Part shown: in pieces, positions 1 to 6,461 of the stretch
How the letters are laid out: each line of letters begins with the position of its first letter
Position numbering within the stretch: position 1 is the first letter of the stretch
Source: Salibacteraceae bacterium
Lineage (GTDB): Bacteria; Bacteroidota; Bacteroidia; Flavobacteriales_G; Salibacteraceae
Reading direction: 5' to 3'
Assembly (NCBI GenBank): GCA_023262195.1
Contig: JALRDM010000182.1
Span: 1-6,769, forward strand
DNA: 6,769 nt
Program-made: the position numbers and the translations under genes
The notes under the pieces: model-generated
The model's database searches: none
What the model was told of the DNA's origin: nothing
What the model saw: the letters and a program-made list of their open reading frames with translations, nothing else

Positions 1-132
1 CCTCGTGAATATTCTGTTCATTGGATGAGAAAACGTCAATATCATTCGATAATAACCAAGTTCTAACCCACTGAAGAAGAAGGGCCTCGAAGAAAAATCT
101 AGTTGCGAAATGTAGTAATAATGCCAACAGAG
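1..132. other. Left-edge region with no identifiable gene
   Basis: No protein family is recognisable on either strand. In plus frame 1 the window opens inside a 21-codon reading frame (PREYSVHWMRK...ITKF) that stops with TAA at 64-66; its basic and aromatic character would suit the tail of a gene entering from the left and converging on the minus-strand gene, but 21 codons can be open by chance. On the minus strand, the frame offset by two bases from the repeat protein is also open to the window edge, but it has no ATG and consists largely of leucine and phenylalanine runs opposite a GAAGAAGAAG tract, so it is probably not coding. No minus-strand frame here encodes more SprB repeat or a sorting domain. 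Confidence 0.4.
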
Positions 133-156
133 TTAGGCGCCCACTAGCAAATAGTG
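123..156. repeat. Cluster of three small dyad symmetries at the 3' end of the repeat-protein gene
   Basis: Three inverted repeats lie within 34 bases. GCCAAC-AGA-GTTaGGC (123-138) has six pairs with one bulged A and a 3-base loop. GGCGCC (136-141) is a perfect palindrome. CACTA-GCAAA-TAGTG (142-156) has five perfect pairs and a 5-base loop. The minus-strand stop codon lies inside the first dyad. None is followed by a T tract good enough for a convincing intrinsic terminator on either strand. They could be a weak termination or stabilising structure for the minus-strand mRNA, or the remains of a recombination or insertion end. The sequence does not decide between these. Confidence 0.4.
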
Positions 157-1854
157 CGTTTTGCAAATTAAAGTATCTGTAAATCCAAATGTCTCTATAG
201 AGTCAGGCACCCCAATAATTATATATGCGGTTGAATCGCATCCGTTGGCATCAGTCACAGTGAGCCAATTTGTGTCTTGACAGAGTGAAACTGCAAGTGG
301 AGTTGTTTCACCATTTGACCATGCATAGGTATAAGGTGTAACACCTCCAGCACCACTTCCAAGTGCGCTCGCATCGCAAGCCAGTGCCTCAGGGCAAGAA
401 ACGGCTGTAGGGTTAGAAATAGAAGCCGCGATTAAGGACGGCTCATTAACAGTGACGCTACCTGTAGAGATCAAGCATCCGTCAATGGTCACATTGTAAG
501 TACCTGCACCTACATTTACAAGTGAATTTGTGTCGCTTGTAGACAATAATGTCGAATCGAATAAATTACCTCCCTCGGACCAGTAGTAATTATAAAAGCC
601 ATCCCAATTTAATCCTGTATAGTCATTGGAATCAATAGCCATGGCTATACCAGTAGTATCTCCAAAACACAAAACGTCCTCACTCGAGGATAATATCCCG
701 ATGATTGAATCCGGTTGGGAGATTGTGGCCGAATTACAAGCAATCAAACCATTATCATCCCTTGCGTAAACCGTGTATGATCCGGCTGGGATATCGAAGA
801 GCGTATCCACATCATTGATGGACTGATGCGTGGCAATGGTATCATTTGCTCCATCAACCCAAAAGAAGGTGAATGGTGCAGAGGTTTGTGTCGAGGTATC
901 TGTCGCTACCAAAAATCCTGTTGAGTCATTGGTGCAATCCACGTTTTGTGAATCAAGCATAACCTCAATGGCCGAATATTGTATGTATGTGCTATCGATG
1001 ACTGTGTCATTATCGCATGTAACCCCATTAGCATATACATAGGTAGATTGTGTTGCTAAATACTCAACCTGATTACCAATTCCAAGCGTGTCTCCATTGG
1101 GTAATGTCCAGGTAATTGGTGAGGTTGGGATAAATCGAACGGATTCGTTCGTTACTGTAAATTGAGAGTCATTTCTGCCATTAACTGCAGTAGCTTTTGT
1201 GCCATCATCATTATGAACACCATTGGTGCCATCACCTCCTCCCCAAGCCAAACAAACAGGTACATTGGTTAAATTATTGTGTATGATGTTGGATGATTCA
1301 TGGAGGACAATTTGAAAAGTACCAAGATTTGCAACACAACTAAACATTGGCACAGCATTCCACGTAACGACCAACTTTCTATTCGGAGCTACACCTGTAG
1401 TTTGATAGGTAATGTATTGAATGTTCGTTGTTGGCCTCCAATCCCGCCAAGGCCCCATAATCGTGTTTTTGGGAGTGTTTGCCGCAACGTTTGGAATGGA
1501 TTGCACAACCCATGTTTGAGTTTGTCCAGCACTAAATCCAATCCATCCATTGGAGCATATATAGAACTGTGTGAATTGACCGCAGTAAAAATTAAAGTCA
1601 AAACCAATATTAAAGGGACCTAATACTTGGTCATCAAACATTGCCACGTTAGTTCCCCCTACGGGCTCTGTGTAATAGGGTATGGTATCATACGTGTAAT
1701 CAGACGAATTTGCAGAATCCGTAAATACATTTAAAAGGTTGCTTCCTGGTGAGCATCCAAGAGTAATTGTATCGAACTCCGTATAAAAATTAGATTGTCC
1801 TATACCAAATAGAAAGGCGAAAAGTAATGGTATGAAAGAGACAATTTTTTTCAT
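133..1854 (-). CDS. Secreted SprB-repeat protein, apparently C-terminally truncated
   Basis: The product is an exported, probably cell-surface or adhesin-like protein of about 573 residues. Residues (numbered from the GTG at 1857) 1-21 form a signal peptide: MMKK, then a hydrophobic stretch ending near GIGQS. Residues about 25-260 form a beta-rich domain containing FYICSNGWIGF (98-108) and GPWRDWRP (135-142), a layout common at the N-terminus of Bacteroidota surface proteins. Three SprB-like repeats follow, each with two cysteines, an F/Y-x-W core and a G-x-Y/L-x-V strand. The last residues are DTLIC then KTHYLLVGA. DTLIC matches the start of another repeat, and then similarity stops. Family members normally carry more repeats and end in a type IX sorting domain of roughly 80-100 residues; none is present. 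GTG at 1857 is directly followed by ATG at 1854, and I prefer the ATG. I find no promoter with both elements upstream. The family role in gliding or adhesion is general knowledge; function here is unproven and secretion may be defective. Confidence 0.85.
   Translation of the reverse strand: MKKIVSFIPLLFAFLFGIGQSNFYTEFDTITLGCSPGSNLLNVFTDSANSSDYTYDTIPYYTEPVGGTNVAMFDDQVLGPFNIGFDFNFYCGQFTQFYICSNGWIGFSAGQTQTWVVQSIPNVAANTPKNTIMGPWRDWRPTTNIQYITYQTTGVAPNRKLVVTWNAVPMFSCVANLGTFQIVLHESSNIIHNNLTNVPVCLAWGGGDGTNGVHNDDGTKATAVNGRNDSQFTVTNESVRFIPTSPITWTLPNGDTLGIGNQVEYLATQSTYVYANGVTCDNDTVIDSTYIQYSAIEVMLDSQNVDCTNDSTGFLVATDTSTQTSAPFTFFWVDGANDTIATHQSINDVDTLFDIPAGSYTVYARDDNGLIACNSATISQPDSIIGILSSSEDVLCFGDTTGIAMAIDSNDYTGLNWDGFYNYYWSEGGNLFDSTLLSTSDTNSLVNVGAGTYNVTIDGCLISTGSVTVNEPSLIAASISNPTAVSCPEALACDASALGSGAGGVTPYTYAWSNGETTPLAVSLCQDTNWLTVTDANGCDSTAYIIIGVPDSIETFGFTDTLICKTHYLLVGA
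199..951 (-). repeat. Three tandem SprB-like protein repeats within the secreted protein
   Basis: The repeats are about 70-85 residues each: residues 303-384 (706-951), 391-475 (433-687) and 483-553 (199-411). Each opens with a short strand ending in cysteine (NVDC, DVLC, AVSC), has a central aromatic-x-W strand (FFWVDG, YYWSEG, YAWSNG), then a tyrosine- or leucine-containing strand (GSYTVYA, GTYNVTI, TNWLTVT), a second cysteine, and closes with a proline-containing linker (QPDSI, NEPSL, VPDSI). They are diverged at the protein level and I see no near-identical DNA repeats. This is the pattern of the SprB repeat family (PF13573) in gliding and adhesion proteins. The paired cysteines suggest one disulfide per repeat, which is inference. 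Confidence 0.75.
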
Positions 1855-1902
1855 CACGCGAAATTAGCTTTCTGGAGATTTAGACGTGTAGGATTTTTTA
1901 AG

Positions 1903-1932
1903 TTGCTTAGCACTCTGCGAAGTTTAGATTTG
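1903..1932 (+). promoter_or_regulatory. Bacteroidota-type promoter for mdh
   Basis: TTG at 1903-1905, a 19-base spacer, then TAGATTTG at 1925-1932 fit the Bacteroidota primary-sigma consensus of a TTG-type -33 box and TAnnTTTG at -7. Transcription would start near 1938-1940, leaving an A-rich leader of about 35 bases before the mdh ATG at 1975. This excludes the longer in-frame reading from the TTG at 1903, since that codon would lie in the -33 box. Confidence 0.7.
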
Positions 1933-1974
1933 CAGTTAAATTCAACTCAAAATCAAAAAGAAAATCAAAGAGAA

Positions 1975-2907
1975 ATGAAAGTAACCGTTGTCGGAGCAGG
2001 AGCCGTAGGGGCAAGTTGTGCTGAGTATATAGCAATTAAGAATTTTGCGTCAGAAGTCGTACTCGTGGATATCAAAGAAGGATATGCAGAAGGAAAAGCG
2101 ATGGATTTAATGCAATGTGCTTCATTAAATGGTTTCGATACAAAGATTACTGGAAGCACCAATGATTATTCAAAGACCGCGGGTAGTGGTGTTGCTGTAA
2201 TTACGAGTGGTATACCAAGAAAACCGGGAATGACCCGCGAAGAGTTGATCGGCATAAATGCTGGGATCGTAAAGGAGGTGAGTGAGAATATTCTTAAGCA
2301 CTCTCCAGAAGCCATCATTATCGTGGTCAGTAACCCTATGGACACGATGACCTACCTCGTGCACAAGTCCACCAACCTGCCAAAGAATAGAATTATCGGA
2401 ATGGGTGGAGCACTCGACAGTGCTCGATTCAAATACCGCCTGAGCGAAGCCCTAGATTGTCCAGCGTCAGATGTGGACGGCGTGGTGATCGGAGGTCACA
2501 GCGATGTGGGTATGGTGCCATTGATCGAAAAAGCCGCTCGAAATAGTGTGAAGGTTTCTGAATATTTAAGCGAAGAGCGGATGCAACAGGTTGTGGAAGA
2601 TACTAAAGTTGGGGGCGCCACATTGACTAAGCTTCTAGGTACCTCTGCTTGGTATGCTCCAGGTGCTGCTGTGAGTGGTTTGGTCCAAGCCATCGCATGC
2701 GATCAAAAGAAGATGTTTCCCTGTTCAGCTCTACTTGAGGGAGAATACGGTTTGAATGGTCTTTCCATAGGGGTACCTTGTGTGCTCGGAAAGAATGGAA
2801 TAGAAAGAATCGTAGAAATCTCCCTTTCTGATGCAGAAAAAGATAAGCTGCACTCGAGTGCCGATGGGGTTAAGAAGACCAATGGATTGCTTGATTCAGT
2901 GCTTTAA
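1975..2907 (+). CDS. mdh: Malate dehydrogenase (NAD-dependent)
   Basis: This cytoplasmic TCA-cycle enzyme interconverts malate and oxaloacetate with NAD. The 310-residue product is of the LDH-like (type III) class, at normal family length. Visible features are the Rossmann loop GAGAVG (residues 7-12); Asp32 at the end of the second strand, indicating NAD rather than NADP; the substrate loop IPRKPGMTR (80-88) with Arg82 and Arg88, where Arg82 in place of the lactate dehydrogenase glutamine marks malate specificity; SNPMD (119-123); ALDSAR (146-151) with Asp148 and Arg151; and GGHSD (173-177) with catalytic His175. The start is the ATG at 1975, because MKVTVVGAG is the usual N-terminus and the 24 codons upstream are low-complexity and overlap the promoter. 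It is transcribed alone, from its own promoter to its own terminator. No key residue is missing. Confidence 0.97.
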   Translation: MKVTVVGAGAVGASCAEYIAIKNFASEVVLVDIKEGYAEGKAMDLMQCASLNGFDTKITGSTNDYSKTAGSGVAVITSGIPRKPGMTREELIGINAGIVKEVSENILKHSPEAIIIVVSNPMDTMTYLVHKSTNLPKNRIIGMGGALDSARFKYRLSEALDCPASDVDGVVIGGHSDVGMVPLIEKAARNSVKVSEYLSEERMQQVVEDTKVGGATLTKLLGTSAWYAPGAAVSGLVQAIACDQKKMFPCSALLEGEYGLNGLSIGVPCVLGKNGIERIVEISLSDAEKDKLHSSADGVKKTNGLLDSVL

Positions 2908-2930
2908 TTCTTAGAGATTTAAACGAATTT

Positions 2931-2960
2931 GGGGTCCACCGAAAGGTGCACCCCTTTTTT
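2931..2960 (+). terminator. Intrinsic terminator of mdh
   Basis: A 10-base arm GGGGTcCACC, loop GAAA and arm GGTGcACCCC form nine pairs around a single C-C mismatch, capped by a GNRA-type tetraloop and followed directly by six T. It lies 24 bases after the mdh stop codon. This is a strong Rho-independent terminator that separates mdh from secDF. Confidence 0.93.
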
Positions 2961-3006
2961 ATTTGAAGCAATTCTTTTCATAGAACACTTCGACAACATG
3001 AAATTC

Positions 3007-3014
3007 TATATTTG
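3007..3014 (+). promoter_or_regulatory. Probable -7 promoter element of secDF
   Basis: TATATTTG matches TAnnTTTG exactly and continues into CAC, a frequent extension in Bacteroidota promoters. No TTG is found 17-23 bases upstream, so the -33 box is weak or absent. Transcription would start near 3019-3021, giving a leader of about 40 bases before the secDF ATG. Confidence 0.55.
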
Positions 3015-3017
3015 CAC

Positions 3018-3038
3018 GCCCTTTTTAGAGGGCTTTTT
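3018..3038 (+). promoter_or_regulatory. Hairpin plus T tract at the predicted 5' end of secDF mRNA
   Basis: GCCCT (3018-3022) pairs with AGGGC (3029-3033), with a possible extra T-G pair inside, and is followed by TTTTT (3034-3038). It has the form of a short intrinsic terminator but sits directly after the -7 element, at or within a few bases of the predicted start site. It could stabilise the 5' end of the mRNA, act in attenuation, or be a second terminator behind mdh. Depending on the exact start site, part of the left arm may not be transcribed from this promoter. Confidence 0.5.
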
Positions 3039-3058
3039 ACATTAATTTATTTAGAGCA

Positions 3059-6000
3059 ATGCAAAATAAATCAGCACTTTGGGCATTTACGATTCTGCTA
3101 TTCGCAGCGTGTCTTTATCAATTGTCATTTTCGTTCGTCACATCAAGCGTAGAAAATACAGCTAGAGAAGAAGCCCAAGCTAAACTGGATTCATTGGTAA
3201 ATGTCGTGGATACCTTAAACGCAGAAGAGCAAGAGTTGGCTTACCAAAGGTTTGAGCAACGTATTCTGCAAAAGATGAATTCTAAGGAAGTTTATCCACT
3301 TCTAAACTTTACTTACGCATACTGTAAGCAAAACGAGATCAACCTCGGTTTAGACCTTCAGGGAGGTATGAACGTGACACTGCAGGTGTCTGTCAGAGAT
3401 CTGATAAAAGCTTTGAGTGATGAAAGTCAAGATCCAATGTTCACTAATGCGCTTCAACGTGCAACTGAGTTGCAACGTTCATCACAAGAGGATTACGTTA
3501 CGCTGTTTCAACAAGCTTGGAATGAAGTAAATGGAGCGGCACAGATGTCAGCAATTTTTCACAATCGTGAAAACAAAGACATGTTTCCGCTCGATGCCAC
3601 CAACGAAGAAATTATTGCTACTATCTCAGATCAGGCAGAAGCAGCAGTTAGCAGAACAGAACAAGTTTTGAGGAGAAGAATTGATGGGCTTGGAGTCGTG
3701 CAGCCATCGATACAGCGTCAGGCTGGCACTGGACGAATCATTGTTGAACTTCCAGGAGTTAAAGATAAAGAGCGAGTAAGAAAGATACTTCAGGGAACAG
3801 CACAACTTGAGTTTTGGTATACCTATGATAATGGTGAAATTTACCAAAAAATGGATGCCGCTAACACTATGTTGGCAGAGCGTTTATCCAATAGAGATAA
3901 GAAGGCAAAGGAAGATGAACCAGCGAAAGAGACTGGCAAGGATACTACAATGGCTGTTGGGGAAATTGAGGATGCTCCTGTTTCAACAGAAACCTCTGAC
4001 GAAGAAGGCGCGCTAGTTTTAGAAGATGATAATTTGGCCAGTGATTCTGGTGATATTGAGCTCAGCGAAGACAGCTTGGCTCAGCTTCGCGAAGACTATG
4101 CAGAGAATAATCCGCTTTTTAGCATTTTGCGTCCAGCCATCTATCAAGATCCAGACGATCAGAAGTATTATGCAGGCAAAGGGCCAACAGTTGGTTATGC
4201 ATCAGTTTTCGATACTGCGGATATCAATGCCTTGATAGAGCGTAAAGATTTCAAGCAGAATTTCCCGAGAAGAACAAAATTTCTTTGGGCAGCAAAGCCA
4301 TACGATGAGGACGGTAAGTTCCTTCAACTCTACGCAATTAATGTGACGGACAAGGATGAGAAAGCTCCGCTTGAAGGTGACGTAATTACCGATGCACGAG
4401 TGCAGAGTGATGCACTTGGAAACCCTGAAATTGGTATGAGCATGAATTCTGAGGGCGCAAAAGTGTGGAAGGCGATTACTGCTGAAGCAGCCTCGCAAAC
4501 TCCAAGTGGTTCTATTGCCATCGTTCTTGATAATAAGGTTTACTCAGCGCCTAGAGTTGAGAATGAAATTGCTGGTGGTAGTTCTTCTATCATGGGACAG
4601 TTCACTTTGCAAGAAGCAGAAGATTTAGCTAATGTTTTGAAAGCAGGTAAGCTTCCTGCTCCGGCACGAATTATTGAAGAAGCGGTCGTTGGTCCAACTT
4701 TGGGTCAAGAGGCTATACAATCTGGTCTCTTTTCATTCTTGATAGCATTGCTATTAATTCTCGCATACATGGCGTTTTATTACAACGCAGCTGGAATTGT
4801 GGCTGACTTGGCCCTTCTTGCCAACTTGTTCTTTGTAATGGGAGTGCTCGCATCTTTGGGAGCTACACTCACTCTGCCTGGTATTGCGGGTATTGTATTA
4901 ACCATTGGTATGTCGGTTGATGCTAACGTGCTTATTTATGAGCGAATACGAGAAGAATTGAGGGCAGGTAAAGGGGTTAGGCTCGCAATTGTAGATGGTT
5001 ATAAAAATGCTTACAGCTCAATCATTGATGCGAACATCACAACACTGCTTACAGGTATTATCCTTTATATCTTCGGAAGCGGTCCAATCAAGGGTTTTGC
5101 TACAACGCTGATCATCGGTATTGCTACCTCACTTTTCGCAGCTATTTTCATAACAAGACTTTTGTTTGAATGGAGGCTTGAACAAAATGCAAAACCATCA
5201 TTTGCGAGCAAGCTTACAGAAAATGTAATGACCAATGTGGCTATTCCATTCGTGCGTAAGCGTAAGTTGTACTATATCATTTCTGGATTGATTATAGCGC
5301 TTGGTGTAGGATCACTTTTAACACAAGGCTTGAATTATGGTGTTGACTTTACAGGTGGTAGAACATACACCGTGCGATTTGATCAGGCTTATCCTGTCGG
5401 TGACATAGCGAATGCTCTTGCAGATGAATTTGTTAACGAGCAAGGTTTGAAACAGACGCCTGAGGTGAAGACTTATGGGGTGTCTAATCAAGTGAAGATT
5501 ACCACCAAGTATTTAATCGACTCAGATGAGGAAGGCACTGATGAAAAGGTGGAAGCGAGCTTAAATGCAGGCTTAGCAAAAATCAGCAGTGATTACGAGG
5601 TGATGAGTTCTCAAAAGGTAGGACCTACCATTGCTGACGACATCCGAACAGCAGCATGGTATTCCGCAATTTTTGCTTTGTTGATCATCTTCCTCTACAT
5701 AGTTATAAGATTCAGGAAATGGCAATTTGGTTTGGGAGCACTGGTAGCGATGATACACGATGTGTTGATCGTGTTATCTCTATTCTCGATCCTATATAAG
5801 TTTATGCCATTTTCACTTGAGATTGATCAGGCCTTTATCGCTGCCATACTCACGGTAGTGGGTTATTCAATTAATGATACCGTGGTAGTTTTTGATAGAA
5901 TTCGAGAATTCTTGGGACTTCACAAGCGAAAGGATCACGATGTTGTGATTAACGATGCTTTGAACTCTACGCTTTCGAGAACAATCAATACCTCGCTCTC

Positions 6001-6157
6001 TACTTTGGTGGTGTTGCTAATGATATTCTTTTTCGGTGGTGAGGTAATACGAGGTTTCGTATTTGCGTTGATCATCGGGGTAGTTGTTGGAACATACTCT
6101 TCTCTGTGTGTTGCCACACCTGTTGTAGTTGATTTAACAAAGCCAAAGAAGAAATAG
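3059..6157 (+). CDS. secDF: Fused protein translocase subunit SecDF
   Basis: This inner-membrane protein uses the proton gradient to help pull Sec substrates out of SecYEG on the periplasmic side. It has 1032 residues, the fused SecD-SecF form usual in Bacteroidota. TM1 is about residues 7-27, followed by the SecD start motif LGLDLQGG (96-103). The large periplasmic P1 region runs to about 552 and includes VLRRRIDGLGV (203-213). SecD membrane segments span about 553-705, with GMSVDANVLIYERI (617-630); Asp621 matches the proton-pathway aspartate. The SecF half begins near 735, with NYGVDFTGG (759-767), a periplasmic P4 domain (about 768-860) and five further helices with GYSINDTVVVFDRIRE (935-950), including Asp940. 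Twelve helices are expected in total. Residues about 277-347 are a charged, low-complexity insert in P1. The ATG start gives the familiar MQNKSALW N-terminus. It is monocistronic, with its own promoter element and terminator. Confidence 0.97.
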   Translation: MQNKSALWAFTILLFAACLYQLSFSFVTSSVENTAREEAQAKLDSLVNVVDTLNAEEQELAYQRFEQRILQKMNSKEVYPLLNFTYAYCKQNEINLGLDLQGGMNVTLQVSVRDLIKALSDESQDPMFTNALQRATELQRSSQEDYVTLFQQAWNEVNGAAQMSAIFHNRENKDMFPLDATNEEIIATISDQAEAAVSRTEQVLRRRIDGLGVVQPSIQRQAGTGRIIVELPGVKDKERVRKILQGTAQLEFWYTYDNGEIYQKMDAANTMLAERLSNRDKKAKEDEPAKETGKDTTMAVGEIEDAPVSTETSDEEGALVLEDDNLASDSGDIELSEDSLAQLREDYAENNPLFSILRPAIYQDPDDQKYYAGKGPTVGYASVFDTADINALIERKDFKQNFPRRTKFLWAAKPYDEDGKFLQLYAINVTDKDEKAPLEGDVITDARVQSDALGNPEIGMSMNSEGAKVWKAITAEAASQTPSGSIAIVLDNKVYSAPRVENEIAGGSSSIMGQFTLQEAEDLANVLKAGKLPAPARIIEEAVVGPTLGQEAIQSGLFSFLIALLLILAYMAFYYNAAGIVADLALLANLFFVMGVLASLGATLTLPGIAGIVLTIGMSVDANVLIYERIREELRAGKGVRLAIVDGYKNAYSSIIDANITTLLTGIILYIFGSGPIKGFATTLIIGIATSLFAAIFITRLLFEWRLEQNAKPSFASKLTENVMTNVAIPFVRKRKLYYIISGLIIALGVGSLLTQGLNYGVDFTGGRTYTVRFDQAYPVGDIANALADEFVNEQGLKQTPEVKTYGVSNQVKITTKYLIDSDEEGTDEKVEASLNAGLAKISSDYEVMSSQKVGPTIADDIRTAAWYSAIFALLIIFLYIVIRFRKWQFGLGALVAMIHDVLIVLSLFSILYKFMPFSLEIDQAFIAAILTVVGYSINDTVVVFDRIREFLGLHKRKDHDVVINDALNSTLSRTINTSLSTLVVLLMIFFFGGEVIRGFVFALIIGVVVGTYSSLCVATPVVVDLTKPKKK

Positions 6158-6176
6158 GAAAAAAAGACACATTGTT

Positions 6177-6214
6177 AAACCCTGATGGTATTTGTATGCC
6201 ATCAGGGTTTTTTT
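6177..6214 (+). terminator. Intrinsic terminator of secDF
   Basis: AAACCCTGATGG (6177-6188) pairs perfectly with CCATCAGGGTTT (6199-6210). Three more pairs are possible inside (TAT with ATG, one of them T-G), leaving a TTGT loop. Seven T (6208-6214) follow the G-C-rich part of the stem. It begins 19 bases after the secDF stop codon. Few T residues flank it on the minus strand, so it should act mainly rightward. Confidence 0.95.
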
Positions 6215-6220
6215 GTACCC

Positions 6221-6228
6221 TACATTCG
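6221..6228 (+). promoter_or_regulatory. Candidate -7 element for tatA
   Basis: TACATTCG followed by CA differs from TAnnTTTG at one base (C for T). It lies 20 bases before the tatA ATG and just past the secDF terminator, where a promoter is needed. No TTG lies 17-23 bases upstream; that stretch is the terminator stem. This is therefore a weak call resting on one element and its position. Confidence 0.35.
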
Positions 6229-6248
6229 CATGAGCGAAGCGCATAATT

Positions 6249-6461
6249 ATGATCACATTATTTTTAAATCTTGGTGGCGGAGAAATATTTGTGGTATTGA
6301 TGGTGGTGCTTATGTTTTTCGGTTCAAAGCGCATACCAGAAGTTGCTCGAAACCTTGGACGAGGTCTGAGACATTTTCGAAATGCCACAAATGATATTCA
6401 AAGAGATATTACCGACTCAGTTACTGAGGTAAAAAAACAAATCGAAGACGATAAAGACTAA
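6249..6461 (+). CDS. tatA: Twin-arginine translocase subunit TatA
   Basis: This is the pore-forming small subunit of the Tat pathway, which exports folded proteins across the inner membrane with TatC. The 70-residue product has the whole family layout: a short N-terminus with GGGE (9-12), one hydrophobic helix (about 12-24), the hinge FG (24-25), then SKRIPEVARNLGRGLRHF (26-43) as an amphipathic helix with the conserved proline (Pro30), and a charged tail ending EDDKD. Glu12 supplies the polar residue usually found near the start of the helix. The length and short tail favour TatA over TatB. No Shine-Dalgarno sequence is evident. The stop codon shares a base with the next start (TAATG), so translation of the two genes is probably coupled. 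No tatC lies in this window. Confidence 0.93.
   Translation: MITLFLNLGGGEIFVVLMVVLMFFGSKRIPEVARNLGRGLRHFRNATNDIQRDITDSVTEVKKQIEDDKD

Noticed and set aside
61..138. An integron attC-like site: TTCTAAC (61-67) and GTTAGGC (132-138), 78 bases apart
   Set aside because: The outer cores partly match and the spacing is right, but TTCTAAC fails the first base of RYYYAAC, and the inner L boxes show no complementarity, so the required folded stem cannot form.
830..1623. Plus-strand ORFs of 70 and 107 codons opposite the repeat-protein gene
   Set aside because: They lie antisense to a well-supported coding sequence, have no recognisable family, and their composition is that of a shadow frame.
1859..1866. 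Minus-strand TAATTTCG as a promoter for the repeat protein, giving a leaderless mRNA
   Set aside because: It has one mismatch to TAnnTTTG, no TTG at the expected upstream distance, and would place the transcript start on the start codon itself.
2998..3045. A 15-codon ORF (MKFYICTPFLEGFLH) upstream of secDF as a leader peptide
   Set aside because: Its ATG and first codons lie upstream of the predicted transcription start and overlap the -7 element, and it shows no regulatory codon run.
4202..4521. Minus-strand ORFs of 63 and 98 codons inside secDF
   Set aside because: They are antisense shadows of a conserved coding region, with no domain, promoter or context supporting expression.
6185..6394. 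A 69-codon plus-strand ORF overlapping tatA in another frame
   Set aside because: It begins within the secDF terminator stem, and the tatA frame fully accounts for the conserved sequence.
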